A stretch of 42,246 bases of DNA from positions 1 to 42,246 of the forward strand of contig NZ_RZIJ01000037.1 in assembly GCF_003989665.1 (NCBI RefSeq). The letters are read 5' to 3'. The stretch comes from Azospirillum doebereinerae (lineage in GTDB: Bacteria > Pseudomonadota > Alphaproteobacteria > Azospirillales > Azospirillaceae). Positions within the stretch are counted from its first letter, which is position 1. Every line of letters begins with the position of its first letter. This document shows positions 1-7,012 of the stretch, one piece after another. Position numbers and translations under genes: made by a program. The notes under the pieces were generated by a model, which was not told the origin of the DNA, did no database searches, and saw only the letters and a program-made list of their open reading frames with translations.

Positions 1-854
1 CCGATGGACATGGCGGCGCCGTTGGCCTCCTTGACCGCCGCCAGATAGGCGAGGTAGGTCCACTGCACCGCCTCGCGGCCGGTCGTCGCCGCGCGGGCCA
101 CGTCGAGGCCGTAGCCGCGCGCCATGGCGACCAGTTCGCCGAGCGCCTTGATCTGCTCGGAGATTTCCTCGCGCAGGCGCAGGGTGTCCTCGTCGATGCG
201 GTCGACCTCCAGGGACTGGAGCTGGGCCTTCTTGTCGGCGATCAGGAAATTGGCGCCGTACAGCGCGAGACGGCGGTAGTCGCCGATGATGCGGCCGCGC
301 CCGTAGCTGTCGGGCAGGCCGGTGATGACGCCGGACTTGCGGCAGCGCAGCATCTCGGGCGTGTAGGCGTCGAAGACGCCGTCGTTGTGGGTCTTGCGCA
401 GCTTGGGGAAGACCTCCTCCAGCTTGGGCGAGGGGGTGAAGCCGTAGGCCTCCAGCCCGTTCTTGACCATGCGCCAGCCGCCGAACGGCATGGCGGCGCG
501 TTTCAAGGGCTTGTCGGTCTGCAGGCCGACGATCAGCTCCAGGTCGCGGTCGATGTAGCCGGGGCCATGCGCGGTGATCGAGGAGAACAGCTCGGTGTCG
601 GCGTCGAGCACCCCGCCCTTGGCCGCGCGCTCCGCCTTCAGCAGGTCGCTGACCTCGGCGAACAGCGCGGTGGTCTTGGCGGTGGCGCCGGCCAGGAAGG
701 CGGAGTCGCCTTCATAGGGGGTCACGTTGGACTGGATGAAGTCGCGGACGTTGACTTCGCGCTGCCAGGTTCCGGCGGCGAAGCCGCGCCACGGGCGCAC
801 GGCGGGCTGCTGTTCCGGGGCCTCGGCGAGTCCGTCCATCAGCAGGGTATCCAT
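1..854 (-). CDS. pflB: Pyruvate formate-lyase (formate acetyltransferase), 5' part, cut by window start
   Basis: Glycyl-radical enzyme that converts pyruvate and CoA to acetyl-CoA and formate under low oxygen. Only the first 284 codons are present; the catalytic cysteine pair and the C-terminal glycyl-radical loop lie outside the window. The visible N-terminal domain follows E. coli PflB closely: WxxGFxxGxWQxEVNVRDFIQxNxTPYEGDxxFLAGAT near residues 22-57, then GLQTDKPLKRA, RKTHNDGVFDAYTPEMLRCRKSGV and GLPDSYGRGRIIGDYRRLALYG. The ATG at 854 follows a GAGGAG ribosome site five bases upstream. A promoter overlapped by a HexR-type box lies about 170 bp upstream. The gene is divergent from hexR. 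The activase gene pflA is not in the window. The identification is secure from the PFL-specific motifs. Confidence 0.95.
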   Translation of the reverse strand, partial: MDTLLMDGLAEAPEQQPAVRPWRGFAAGTWQREVNVRDFIQSNVTPYEGDSAFLAGATAKTTALFAEVSDLLKAERAAKGGVLDADTELFSSITAHGPGYIDRDLELIVGLQTDKPLKRAAMPFGGWRMVKNGLEAYGFTPSPKLEEVFPKLRKTHNDGVFDAYTPEMLRCRKSGVITGLPDSYGRGRIIGDYRRLALYGANFLIADKKAQLQSLEVDRIDEDTLRLREEISEQIKALGELVAMARGYGLDVARAATTGREAVQWTYLAYLAAVKEANGAAMSI

Positions 855-1021
855 GATGTCTCCTCAAGAAATAAGGCGTCGGTACGGCATCGGCCGCAGC
901 GCTGATCGATCGTGTTGACGGCCTCGATCCATTCGGGGCCGGAAAGCCGCTGGCGTCGCCTGATGACGGGAGCGGCGATGGTGCGGGTTGCCTGCGGAAA
1001 GCGTGGAGGTCAGCCCTTGTT

Positions 1022-1061
1022 CGTAGTTTTACTACATACCGCTTTGCCGGCGTTTTCGCAA
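1022..1061 (-). promoter_or_regulatory. Predicted pflB promoter overlapped by a HexR-type operator
   Basis: On the minus strand a -35 TTGCGA (1061-1056) and a -10 TATGTA (1038-1033) are separated by 17 bp. The -10 lies over the palindrome GTAGTTTTACTAC (1023-1035). This resembles the known HexR box of the type TGTAGT-N3-ACTACA. A repressor bound here would block the promoter, so pflB is inferred to be released when the HexR ligand (KDPG in studied systems) accumulates. Confidence 0.65.
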
Positions 1062-1173
1062 GAAGGAAGCCCATTTTGTGGGGGCTTGCGAGCCATTATG
1101 CCGCACCCTGTCGCGAATATTCCTCTGGTTGGGGAAGTTTCGCGTGGTTTCGGAGCAGGGAATGTCACGATTC

Positions 1174-1188
1174 TGTAGTTTTGCTACA
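1174..1188 (+). promoter_or_regulatory. HexR-type operator upstream of hexR
   Basis: TGTAGTTTTGCTACA is an imperfect palindrome that matches the pflB box at nearly every position (TGTAGTTTT[A/G]CTACA). It sits 41 bp before the hexR ATG, where it could overlap the hexR promoter. This is the position expected for autoregulation. The -35 and -10 elements here are not clear enough to place. Confidence 0.65.
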
Positions 1189-1229
1189 TGTGTTAGGCTG
1201 CGCCTCGAACAAGGAGCGGGAAGGCTCTC

Positions 1230-2057
1230 ATGCTGGCGAGAATTGTGGCGATGCGCGACCGGATCCGCCCGTCGGAACGCAAGATGGCGGATTACGTGCT
1301 GGCCCAGCCGGGGGAGGTCATCGGCCTGTCCATGGCCGAGGCGGCGGAGCGCGTCGGCGTCAGCGAGCCGACGGTCGCGCGCTTCTGCACGGCGTTGGGA
1401 TGCAGCGGCTTCCGGGAGTTCAAGATCAAGCTGGCGCAGGACATCGCCGGGGGCATGCCCTTCCTCCAGCAGGGGGGCGAGGCGTCCGGCGGCGTCGCGG
1501 GAACGGTGTTCGACCGCACCATCGCGGCGCTCGTTCAGGCGCGCAACACGCTGTCGCCCGAGGCGGTGGAGCGCGGCGCCGAACTGCTGGCCAAGGCACG
1601 GCGGATCGAATTCTACGGGTCGGGCAATTCGGGCACCGTCGCGCAGGACATCCAGCGCAAGTTCTTCCGGCTGGGCATGCCCACGGTCGCCTACAGCGAC
1701 GCGCATGTCTATTTCGTGTCGGCCCTGTCGCTCGGCCCCGGCGACGCCGTGGTTGTCGTGTCCAGCTCCGGGCGCACGCGCGACATCCTGGACAGCGCGC
1801 GCAACGCCCTGTCGGTCGGGGCGGACGTGGTCGCGCTGACGCGCTCCGGTTCGCCGCTGGCGCAGCTCGCCAGCGTCAGCCTGCAGGTCGACGTCGCGGA
1901 CGACTTCGACATTTATTCGCCCATGACGTCCCGGATCAGCCATCTCGTCCTCGGCGACATCCTGTCCATTGCCGTGGCGCTGCGCAAAGGCGACGCCCTG
2001 CAGGAACGGTTGGAACGCCACAAGCAAACGCTCGACACGCATCCCCTCGCCGAATAA
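1230..2057 (+). CDS. hexR: HexR-like RpiR-family transcriptional regulator
   Basis: Regulator of central sugar metabolism, 275 residues, the usual length for RpiR/HexR proteins. The N-terminal HTH_6 domain (about 1-77) contains IGLSMAEAAERVGVSEPTVARFC (31-53). The SIS sugar-phosphate domain follows, with FYGSGNSG (128-135) and VVVSSSGRTRD (175-185) as the phosphosugar-binding loops. HexR proteins in other proteobacteria sense KDPG, the Entner-Doudoroff intermediate. Here kdgK and kdgT are nearby and two HexR-type boxes lie in the upstream gap, which supports the assignment. The ATG at 1230 follows GGGAAGG at suitable spacing. It is the only plus-strand gene in the first 17 kb. Its stop codon is one base from the first bipartite element, which points back through the gene. 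Confidence 0.88.
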   Translation: MLARIVAMRDRIRPSERKMADYVLAQPGEVIGLSMAEAAERVGVSEPTVARFCTALGCSGFREFKIKLAQDIAGGMPFLQQGGEASGGVAGTVFDRTIAALVQARNTLSPEAVERGAELLAKARRIEFYGSGNSGTVAQDIQRKFFRLGMPTVAYSDAHVYFVSALSLGPGDAVVVVSSSGRTRDILDSARNALSVGADVVALTRSGSPLAQLASVSLQVDVADDFDIYSPMTSRISHLVLGDILSIAVALRKGDALQERLERHKQTLDTHPLAE

Positions 2058-2058
2058 A

Positions 2059-2127
2059 ATACTAGTATATCAATTTGACCGCAAACACGATTAAGGGTTT
2101 GGCGCCTTGCGGAACCAAAATGTCGCA
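2059..2127 (-). promoter_or_regulatory. Bipartite regulatory element, copy 1 (3' end of hexR)
   Basis: On the plus strand a perfect ATACTAGTAT (2059-2068) is followed after 51 bp by ATGTCGCA (2120-2127). Read on the minus strand, TGCGACAT lies upstream of a TTGCGG / TATTTT promoter-like pair, with the ATACTAGTAT palindrome beside the -10. The inferred start site is near 2049, inside the last codons of hexR, so transcription would run antisense through hexR towards pflB. The distal box also sits in a small hairpin (CTTGCG/CGCAAG). Motif identity is clear; promoter activity is inferred. Confidence 0.6.
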
Positions 2128-2150
2128 AGCCGGCCCTTCGTCGGCGTGGA

Positions 2151-3059
2151 TCAGGCCGCGGCGCCGACCCACGCGGCCCCCGGCTTGCCCAGGAAGAAGC
2201 CGTCGGCGATTCCGGCCGGGCCGATCCGGTCGGCCAGCCGGGCATCGGCCTCGGCCGCCGCGAGCGTGCCGTCGAGGACGGCGCGGAAGAGCCGGGCCAC
2301 CTCCACCATGTCCAGGCTGTGGGGGGACAGGCGGAAGCGGGTCACCCCCATGGTCCGCAGCTCGTCCAACCGCCCCGCCAGGCTGAGATAGCGGCGCGAC
2401 AGGGTCTGCGTGCCGTTGACCGTCAGGAACGGCTCGCCGTCGAGCGTGTCGACGGACAGCCCGTCCGGGTCCTCGCCGCAGACGAAGCGGCAGCCGTCCT
2501 TGTGCAGCCCCTGGGCGCGCGCGTGGTAGCAGCGGGCGGAGATCGCCAGCGGCAGCCGCCCGAACACCTGCACCTCCACCGCGACGCCGAGGGTCCGGGC
2601 GGCGGCGGCCAGGGGGCGGATCGCGTCGGCCGGCAGTTCGCCCGGCAGCGTCACCGAACCGGCGCCCCGTCCCGCCAGCCACGCCAGCGTCCCTTCGTTG
2701 TAGACGTTGACGAAGGGACCGACCGCGTGCGGCCGTCCCGCCAGCAGGGCCAGCGCGCCGGTGTCGTTGGCCTCGATCGTCACGTCCCCGATGGTCAGCA
2801 GGTCGCGCACGGCTTGGCGCTCGCGCTCCGTCGTCACCAGGATGGGGCTGGAGACCACCACGCGCTTGCCGGCGGCCGTCAGCCGCTCCAGCGCTTCCGG
2901 AAGGTGCTCGGCGATGAAGGGCAGGCGCTTGGAGCAGACGATCTCGCCGACATGGACGACGTCGACCGGCGCCTCGTCGGCGACGCGCCAGTAGAAGTCG
3001 CGCCACGCGTCGGCCGTCCAGTTGAACAGGACCGGCCCCAGGGTGAGCTGTGTGTCCAT
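2151..3059 (-). CDS. ubiV: UbiV, U32 peptidase-like protein for O2-independent ubiquinone hydroxylation
   Basis: UbiV pairs with UbiU as a 4Fe-4S protein complex that supports ring hydroxylation in ubiquinone synthesis without oxygen. The 302-residue product matches E. coli UbiV (YhbV): LGPVLFNW at the start, VGEIVCSKR (37-45), and RLPLAISARCYHAR followed by a cysteine pair. The four cluster-ligand cysteines are C42, C177, C190 and C194. The ATG at 3059 is preceded by AAGAGG. It is the last gene of a ubiT-ubiU-ubiV run, 35 bp after ubiU. Despite the U32 peptidase fold no proteolysis is expected. Nearby pflB fits a low-oxygen role. Confidence 0.92.
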   Translation of the reverse strand: MDTQLTLGPVLFNWTADAWRDFYWRVADEAPVDVVHVGEIVCSKRLPFIAEHLPEALERLTAAGKRVVVSSPILVTTERERQAVRDLLTIGDVTIEANDTGALALLAGRPHAVGPFVNVYNEGTLAWLAGRGAGSVTLPGELPADAIRPLAAAARTLGVAVEVQVFGRLPLAISARCYHARAQGLHKDGCRFVCGEDPDGLSVDTLDGEPFLTVNGTQTLSRRYLSLAGRLDELRTMGVTRFRLSPHSLDMVEVARLFRAVLDGTLAAAEADARLADRIGPAGIADGFFLGKPGAAWVGAAA

Positions 3060-3094
3060 GGTTCGCGAAGCCTCTTCTTATTGTTGTCCGCTTT

Positions 3095-4081
3095 TCAGCG
3101 CCAAGTGCGGGTGTAGGCGCCGGTGGTGCCGCGCTGGCCCTCGGTCATGCCGGCCAGCATCGGCACCTCGGCGCGCCCCGTGCGGTCGAAACCGTCGAGG
3201 GCTTGGCGGTAGGCGGCGACGGTGGCCGCGATGTAGGCCTTGCCGCGCTGCCGTCCCTCGATCTTCAGGGCGCGGACCCCGGCGGCCTTCAGTTCGGGCA
3301 GCAGGGCGACCGCGTTGAGGCTGGTCGGCTCCTCGAACAGGTAGGAGCTGCGGTCGTTGGTGACGAAGCGGCCCTTGCAAAGCGTCGGGTAGCCGGCCGG
3401 CTCCCCCTCCTCGAAGAGGTTGATGGTGAAGTCGCCGAGCCGCGAGGCCATGACGTCGCCGCGCTGTTCGTAGCGGACATGGCTGGCAGGCGAGCAGACG
3501 CCCTGCCGGTTCGGCGATTGCCCGGTCGCGTAGGAGGACAGGGAACAGCGCCCCTCCGCCATCGGGCAGAGACCGCCGAAGACGAACACCTCGGTCTCCA
3601 CCCCGGTCTCGGCCGTCAGCCGGGCGATGTCCTGCACCGTCAGCACACGCGGCAGCACCACCCGGCGCACGCCGAAGACGTCCCGGTACAGCGCGACGGC
3701 GTCGGCGTTGGCGGCCGACGCCTGCACCGACAGGTGAAGCCGGAGCCTGGGGTGGCGCCGCGCCGCGTAGTCGAGCAGCCCCAGATCGGCGAGGATCACC
3801 GCGTCGGCGCCGAACTCCGCCGCCTGATCGACCGCGCGGTGCCAGGGGGCCGGGTTGCTGGCGGCCGGGTAGGTGTTGATGGCGACGAACAGCGACCGCC
3901 CGCGCCGGTGGGCGTAGGCGACGCCCTCGGCCATCTCGGTGGGGGAGAAGTTGAGGCCCGGAAAGTTCCGCGCGTTGGTTTCGTCCCGGAAGCCGCAATA
4001 GACCGAGTCGGCCCCGGCGTCCACGGCGGCGCGCAGGGCGGCGGGCGTGCCGGCCGGACAGATCAGTTCGAAGCTCGCCAT
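3095..4081 (-). CDS. ubiU: UbiU, U32 peptidase-like protein for O2-independent ubiquinone hydroxylation
   Basis: Partner of UbiV in anaerobic ubiquinone synthesis. The 328 residues follow E. coli UbiU (YhbU) almost end to end: ELICPAG (5-11), DETNARNFPGLNF (33-45), a histidine-and-glutamine motif HLSVQASA (116-123), and FEEPTSLNAVALLPEL further on. Cysteines C172, C179, C196 and C235 occupy the four iron-sulfur ligand positions of the family. The start codon lies one base after the ubiT stop codon, so the two are almost certainly co-transcribed and probably translationally coupled. Confidence 0.94.
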   Translation of the reverse strand: MASFELICPAGTPAALRAAVDAGADSVYCGFRDETNARNFPGLNFSPTEMAEGVAYAHRRGRSLFVAINTYPAASNPAPWHRAVDQAAEFGADAVILADLGLLDYAARRHPRLRLHLSVQASAANADAVALYRDVFGVRRVVLPRVLTVQDIARLTAETGVETEVFVFGGLCPMAEGRCSLSSYATGQSPNRQGVCSPASHVRYEQRGDVMASRLGDFTINLFEEGEPAGYPTLCKGRFVTNDRSSYLFEEPTSLNAVALLPELKAAGVRALKIEGRQRGKAYIAATVAAYRQALDGFDRTGRAEVPMLAGMTEGQRGTTGAYTRTWR

Positions 4082-4082
4082 C

Positions 4083-4736
4083 TCACCGTTCCCCGGCTTT
4101 CATCCTGGTTTCCATCCGGGCGAGCCGCTTTTCCAGCGCGCCGACCCGTCCGACCACGGGCGCGAGCAGCGCCCCCTGGAGCCCGCCCAGCGCCTCGGCG
4201 ACGCGCGCCGCGTGGCGGCGGGCCATCGGTCCCAGGCGGCCGAGCGGGCCGGCGACGGCGTCCATCTCCGCCAGCACGTCGATCTCCTCGCCGTCCAGGG
4301 CGTTGCGCAGGGCGACGACCAGCGCGGTGTCGCCGGCGATGGTCAGGTCGCGCCGGAAGAACAGCGCGTCACCGTCGATGCGCCCCTCCGCAAGGTCGAG
4401 CAGCGCCGCGAAACGCCCGCGCACCGTGGCGTCGGCGGTGGTGGTCGCGACCTCGCAGAGCCGCAGCCGCAAACCCTCAGGGCCGACGCGCAGCAGCAGG
4501 CCCCAGGGCAGATCCACCGCGTCGATCAGCACGGTCGCTTGGGGCAGGGACGACACCGCCTCGGCGGCACGGGGGTGGCGGCGGACGAAGACCCCGGCCA
4601 GCCGGTCGAGGACGGGGTCGCGCAGGCGGGGGCCGACGGCGTCGGCGACGCGCAGGGCCAGCGCGGTCACGGCGGTCTCCAGCGTCCGCCCATCCGGGGC
4701 GTTCGCCATGGTGTCGTCGGAGCGTGGTGTCGGCAT
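4083..4736 (-). CDS. ubiT: UbiT, SCP2-domain accessory factor of anaerobic ubiquinone synthesis
   Basis: SCP2 sterol-carrier-like lipid-binding protein of 217 residues. It is thought to present hydrophobic ubiquinone intermediates to the UbiU/UbiV machinery. The family hallmark is ALFFRRDLTIAGDTAL (about 124-139) followed by a variable helix. A C-terminal extension after residue 170 is rich in Arg, Leu and Ala and ends in a probable amphipathic helix (ALEKRLARMETRM). The start at 4736 follows GAGGAG; MANAP at 4709 is a possible alternative. It heads the ubiT-U-V set, directly after the small XRE gene. The assignment leans on the SCP2 motif and the adjacency to ubiU and ubiV. Confidence 0.85.
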   Translation of the reverse strand: MPTPRSDDTMANAPDGRTLETAVTALALRVADAVGPRLRDPVLDRLAGVFVRRHPRAAEAVSSLPQATVLIDAVDLPWGLLLRVGPEGLRLRLCEVATTTADATVRGRFAALLDLAEGRIDGDALFFRRDLTIAGDTALVVALRNALDGEEIDVLAEMDAVAGPLGRLGPMARRHAARVAEALGGLQGALLAPVVGRVGALEKRLARMETRMKAGER

Positions 4737-4778
4737 GGTGACTCCTCATGGACGGGCGAAGCTGCAAGCGGGGCCGCG

Positions 4779-5063
4779 TCAGCCTTGGGCGCCCTCGCTG
4801 AACAGGGCCAGCCTCGGGTGGCCGTTCGCCGCGAACTCGACGCCCGCGCGCTTCAGGGTTCGCGCGACGGCGAGGGCGTCGGGCAGGGGAAAGGGGCGCT
4901 CCAACCGTTCGAAGCCGGAGATCGCCTGGACGCTCGTGCCGGAGCGGCGGGCCAGCTCCTCCGGCGTCCAGTCGAGGAGATCCCGCGCGACGCGGCATTG
5001 CCGCGCGGTCAGTCCCGCCTCGTCGTCCACGAATGGGACGGAAGATGGATTGGGGGTCTTCAC
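4779..5063 (-). CDS. Small XRE-family HTH regulator
   Basis: A 94-residue protein that is almost only a helix-turn-helix domain. LTARQCRVARDLLDWTPEELARRSG (about 18-42) leads into the recognition helix SVQAISGFE, and the end has the GVEFAANG strand seen in many short alphaproteobacterial XRE proteins. I place the start at a GTG (5063), preceded by AGGA. The frame continues upstream over the hydratase stop codon, so a longer start cannot be excluded. It lies between the hydratase and ubiT on the same strand with gaps of 44 and 42 bp, which suggests one transcript. Target and signal are unknown. A short tandem GGCTGTC repeat lies just upstream. Confidence 0.7.
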   Translation of the reverse strand: MKTPNPSSVPFVDDEAGLTARQCRVARDLLDWTPEELARRSGTSVQAISGFERLERPFPLPDALAVARTLKRAGVEFAANGHPRLALFSEGAQG

Positions 5064-5107
5064 GTCGGTCCTGTCGGCTGTCGGCTGTCGGTTTTGCGTG
5101 GCGCCGT

Positions 5108-5866
5108 TTATTGGATGGACAGCTCGATCTTTCCCAAGCCGGGATAGGTCGCCACGGCGTGGCTGCCCGGCTGGATGAAGAGCGTGCCGGTGCAGGAGCC
5201 GGTGGTCACCGTGTCGCCCGCGTGCAGGCCGCCGAAGGGGCGGGCGCCGACGTTGGCGAGCCAGGTCAGCAGGCGGACCGGGTCGCTGGCGGAGTTGCCG
5301 CCGACCACCTCGGCGGCGCGCTTGCCGTCGATGTCCAGCGCGATGGGCTGCCGGACGGGGTCGATGGAGCGCCAGTCCCCGGCGGCCGCGCCGACGATGA
5401 GGGCGCCGTGGTTCCCCTGGTCGGCCAAGTGGCTGAACGGGGGCTGCGAGCCGTAGGCCGTGAACCGGGTGTCGCAGATCTCGAAGGCCGGGTGAACGGA
5501 GGCCACGGCGGCGAGCACCTCGTCGCGGGTCCACGGCTCGTCGCGGGCGGGCAGGCCGTGGGCGAGGCGGTAGACGATCTCGGCCTCGATGCCGATGACG
5601 TGGAACAGGCTGGCCGGCAGGCGGTCGGTGCCGAAGAAGAGGGTCGCCGGGTTGATCGGCGCGCAGCTCGGCTCCGCGCTGGGCGAGGCGGCGCCGACCT
5701 TCCAGGCGGTGACGCGGCCGAGCCGGCGGGCCACCTCGTTCTGGATCGCGTAGGCCTCCTCCAGGCTGGTCGGCCGGGCGGATTCGGGCAGGGCGTCGAG
5801 AAGCTTGCGGTCCCGGCGCGCGGCGAGCAGGGCTTCGACCGCTTCGGACACGAGGGCGTGGTTCAT
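5108..5866 (-). CDS. 2-keto-4-pentenoate hydratase-like FAH-superfamily enzyme
   Basis: Member of the fumarylacetoacetase/MhpD superfamily, 252 residues, cytosolic, metal-dependent. Seen: SLEEAYAIQNEVARRLGRVTAWKVG (34-58), the metal-binding E-x-E pair in GIEAEIVYR (E94, E96), HPAFEICDTRF (125-135), and GNSASDPVRLLTWLAN with C-terminal GDTVTTGSCTG. Classical members hydrate 2-oxo-pent-4-enoate in aromatic catabolism, but no aromatic pathway gene is here. Other superfamily members act on 2-keto-3-deoxy sugar acids. Because it lies 111 bp behind kdgT, I infer a keto-acid hydratase/dehydratase or lyase in sugar-acid breakdown. The exact substrate cannot be read from the sequence. Confidence 0.75.
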   Translation of the reverse strand: MNHALVSEAVEALLAARRDRKLLDALPESARPTSLEEAYAIQNEVARRLGRVTAWKVGAASPSAEPSCAPINPATLFFGTDRLPASLFHVIGIEAEIVYRLAHGLPARDEPWTRDEVLAAVASVHPAFEICDTRFTAYGSQPPFSHLADQGNHGALIVGAAAGDWRSIDPVRQPIALDIDGKRAAEVVGGNSASDPVRLLTWLANVGARPFGGLHAGDTVTTGSCTGTLFIQPGSHAVATYPGLGKIELSIQ

Positions 5867-5977
5867 GGGGTCATCCTGATCCAGAGGGCCATGGGGGCTT
5901 CGCGTCGGCCGCCCATGAAGCGAGCGCCCCGGATGGAGCGCTCGCGGAACCGTTTCGATTGGCCGGTGCTGCGCCGG

Positions 5978-7012
5978 TTACTCGGCGGGGGCCACGGAAC
6001 CGGGGAAGACCGGAGTGGCTTGCGCCTCGGCTTCGGCCTTCTGCTTGGCCAGATAGGCCGGCGAGAGGACACCGAAGCGGCGGGCCCACCAAGCGGTCAG
6101 GATGGGCGTCAGCAGCGAGGTGACGACGACCGAGGTGGCGACCAGCGCGGTGGCCGACGGGGCGACCGAGGCGAAGGACGGCTCGATCGAGGCGATGATC
6201 GGCGGGACGGTGACGGCGGCCCCGGCGGTGGAGGCGGCGCCGATGCCGGCGGTGCCGTTGCCCTTGGCCAGGAAGATGTCGGCCAGGACCAGGACGCTGC
6301 CCGTGACCACCATGACCGACAGGCCGAGCGCCACGCCGAGCAGGCCGGTGTTGGCGATGACGGTGAAGTTCAGGTTGTTGCCGAGCGCGAAGGCGAAGAA
6401 GGGCACCATCACCGAGACGCCCTGGCTGAAGAAGGCGCGCAGGTCCTTGTCCAGGTTGCCCAGCGCGAAGCCGATCAGGAAGGGCAGCAGCGCGCCGACC
6501 ATGGTCTGCCACGGGAAGGCGGCCAGACCGGCGATGCCCAGCGTCACCATCGTCATGAAGGGGCCGGATTCCAGGCACATCAGGCAGAAGGCGCCGGCCT
6601 CCTCCTTGGTGCCGTACTGCTGCATCAGCGCCATGTACATGCCGCCGTTGGTGTCGTTCATCGCGGCGATGATCGCCAGCACCGACAGGCCGGTGAGGAA
6701 GCCGGTGGTCACGCCGTCGGCCGGGATGAAGAAGGAGGCGACGACGCCGGCCAGCGCGGCGGTGATGATCTTGACCGACACCAGCACGCCGCTCTTGCGC
6801 AGGACCAGCGGGGTGGCCTTCAGGCTGATGCTGGCGCCGATGCAGAAGAACCAGACCGACAGGATCGGCAGGGTGCCGGTGATCAGGCCGTTGGTGAAGG
6901 AGCCGAAGAACTTGCCGGTGCCCGGCGCGAAGGTGTTCAGGCAGGCGCCGAGGAACAGGGGGAGGATCATCATCCCGCCGGGGATGCGATCGATGCGACT
7001 CTTGATGTTCAT
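5978..7012 (-). CDS. kdgT: 2-keto-3-deoxygluconate permease
   Basis: Inner-membrane proton symporter for 2-keto-3-deoxygluconate (KDG), 344 residues with about ten hydrophobic segments. Family signatures are clear: the N-terminal IPGGMMILPLFLGA (9-22), NGLITGTLPILSVWFFCIGASI, AAMNDTNGGMYMALM and GAASTAGAAVTVPPIIA. The ATG at 7012 begins MNIKSRIDRIPGG; the frame is open further upstream but that sequence is not membrane-like and does not resemble KdgT. kdgK lies about 0.8 kb away on the same strand. A bipartite regulatory element with a promoter-like sequence stands about 310 bp upstream, giving an unusually long leader. The C-terminus ends in a short soluble tail. Confidence 0.93.
   Translation of the reverse strand: MNIKSRIDRIPGGMMILPLFLGACLNTFAPGTGKFFGSFTNGLITGTLPILSVWFFCIGASISLKATPLVLRKSGVLVSVKIITAALAGVVASFFIPADGVTTGFLTGLSVLAIIAAMNDTNGGMYMALMQQYGTKEEAGAFCLMCLESGPFMTMVTLGIAGLAAFPWQTMVGALLPFLIGFALGNLDKDLRAFFSQGVSVMVPFFAFALGNNLNFTVIANTGLLGVALGLSVMVVTGSVLVLADIFLAKGNGTAGIGAASTAGAAVTVPPIIASIEPSFASVAPSATALVATSVVVTSLLTPILTAWWARRFGVLSPAYLAKQKAEAEAQATPVFPGSVAPAE

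Larger units (their letters stand above)
855..1229. other. Divergent pflB-hexR intergenic region
   Basis: This 375-bp gap separates the divergent starts of pflB and hexR. It contains two HexR-like palindromes (listed separately), one over a good minus-strand promoter for pflB and one about 41 bp before the hexR start. The roughly 170 bases nearest pflB form its untranslated leader. I saw no convincing open frame and no clear FNR-type TTGAT-N4-ATCAA box. Confidence 0.6.

Noticed and set aside
5063..5100. GGCTGTC-type tandem triplet before the XRE gene
   Set aside because: Three short imperfect units, no sign of function.
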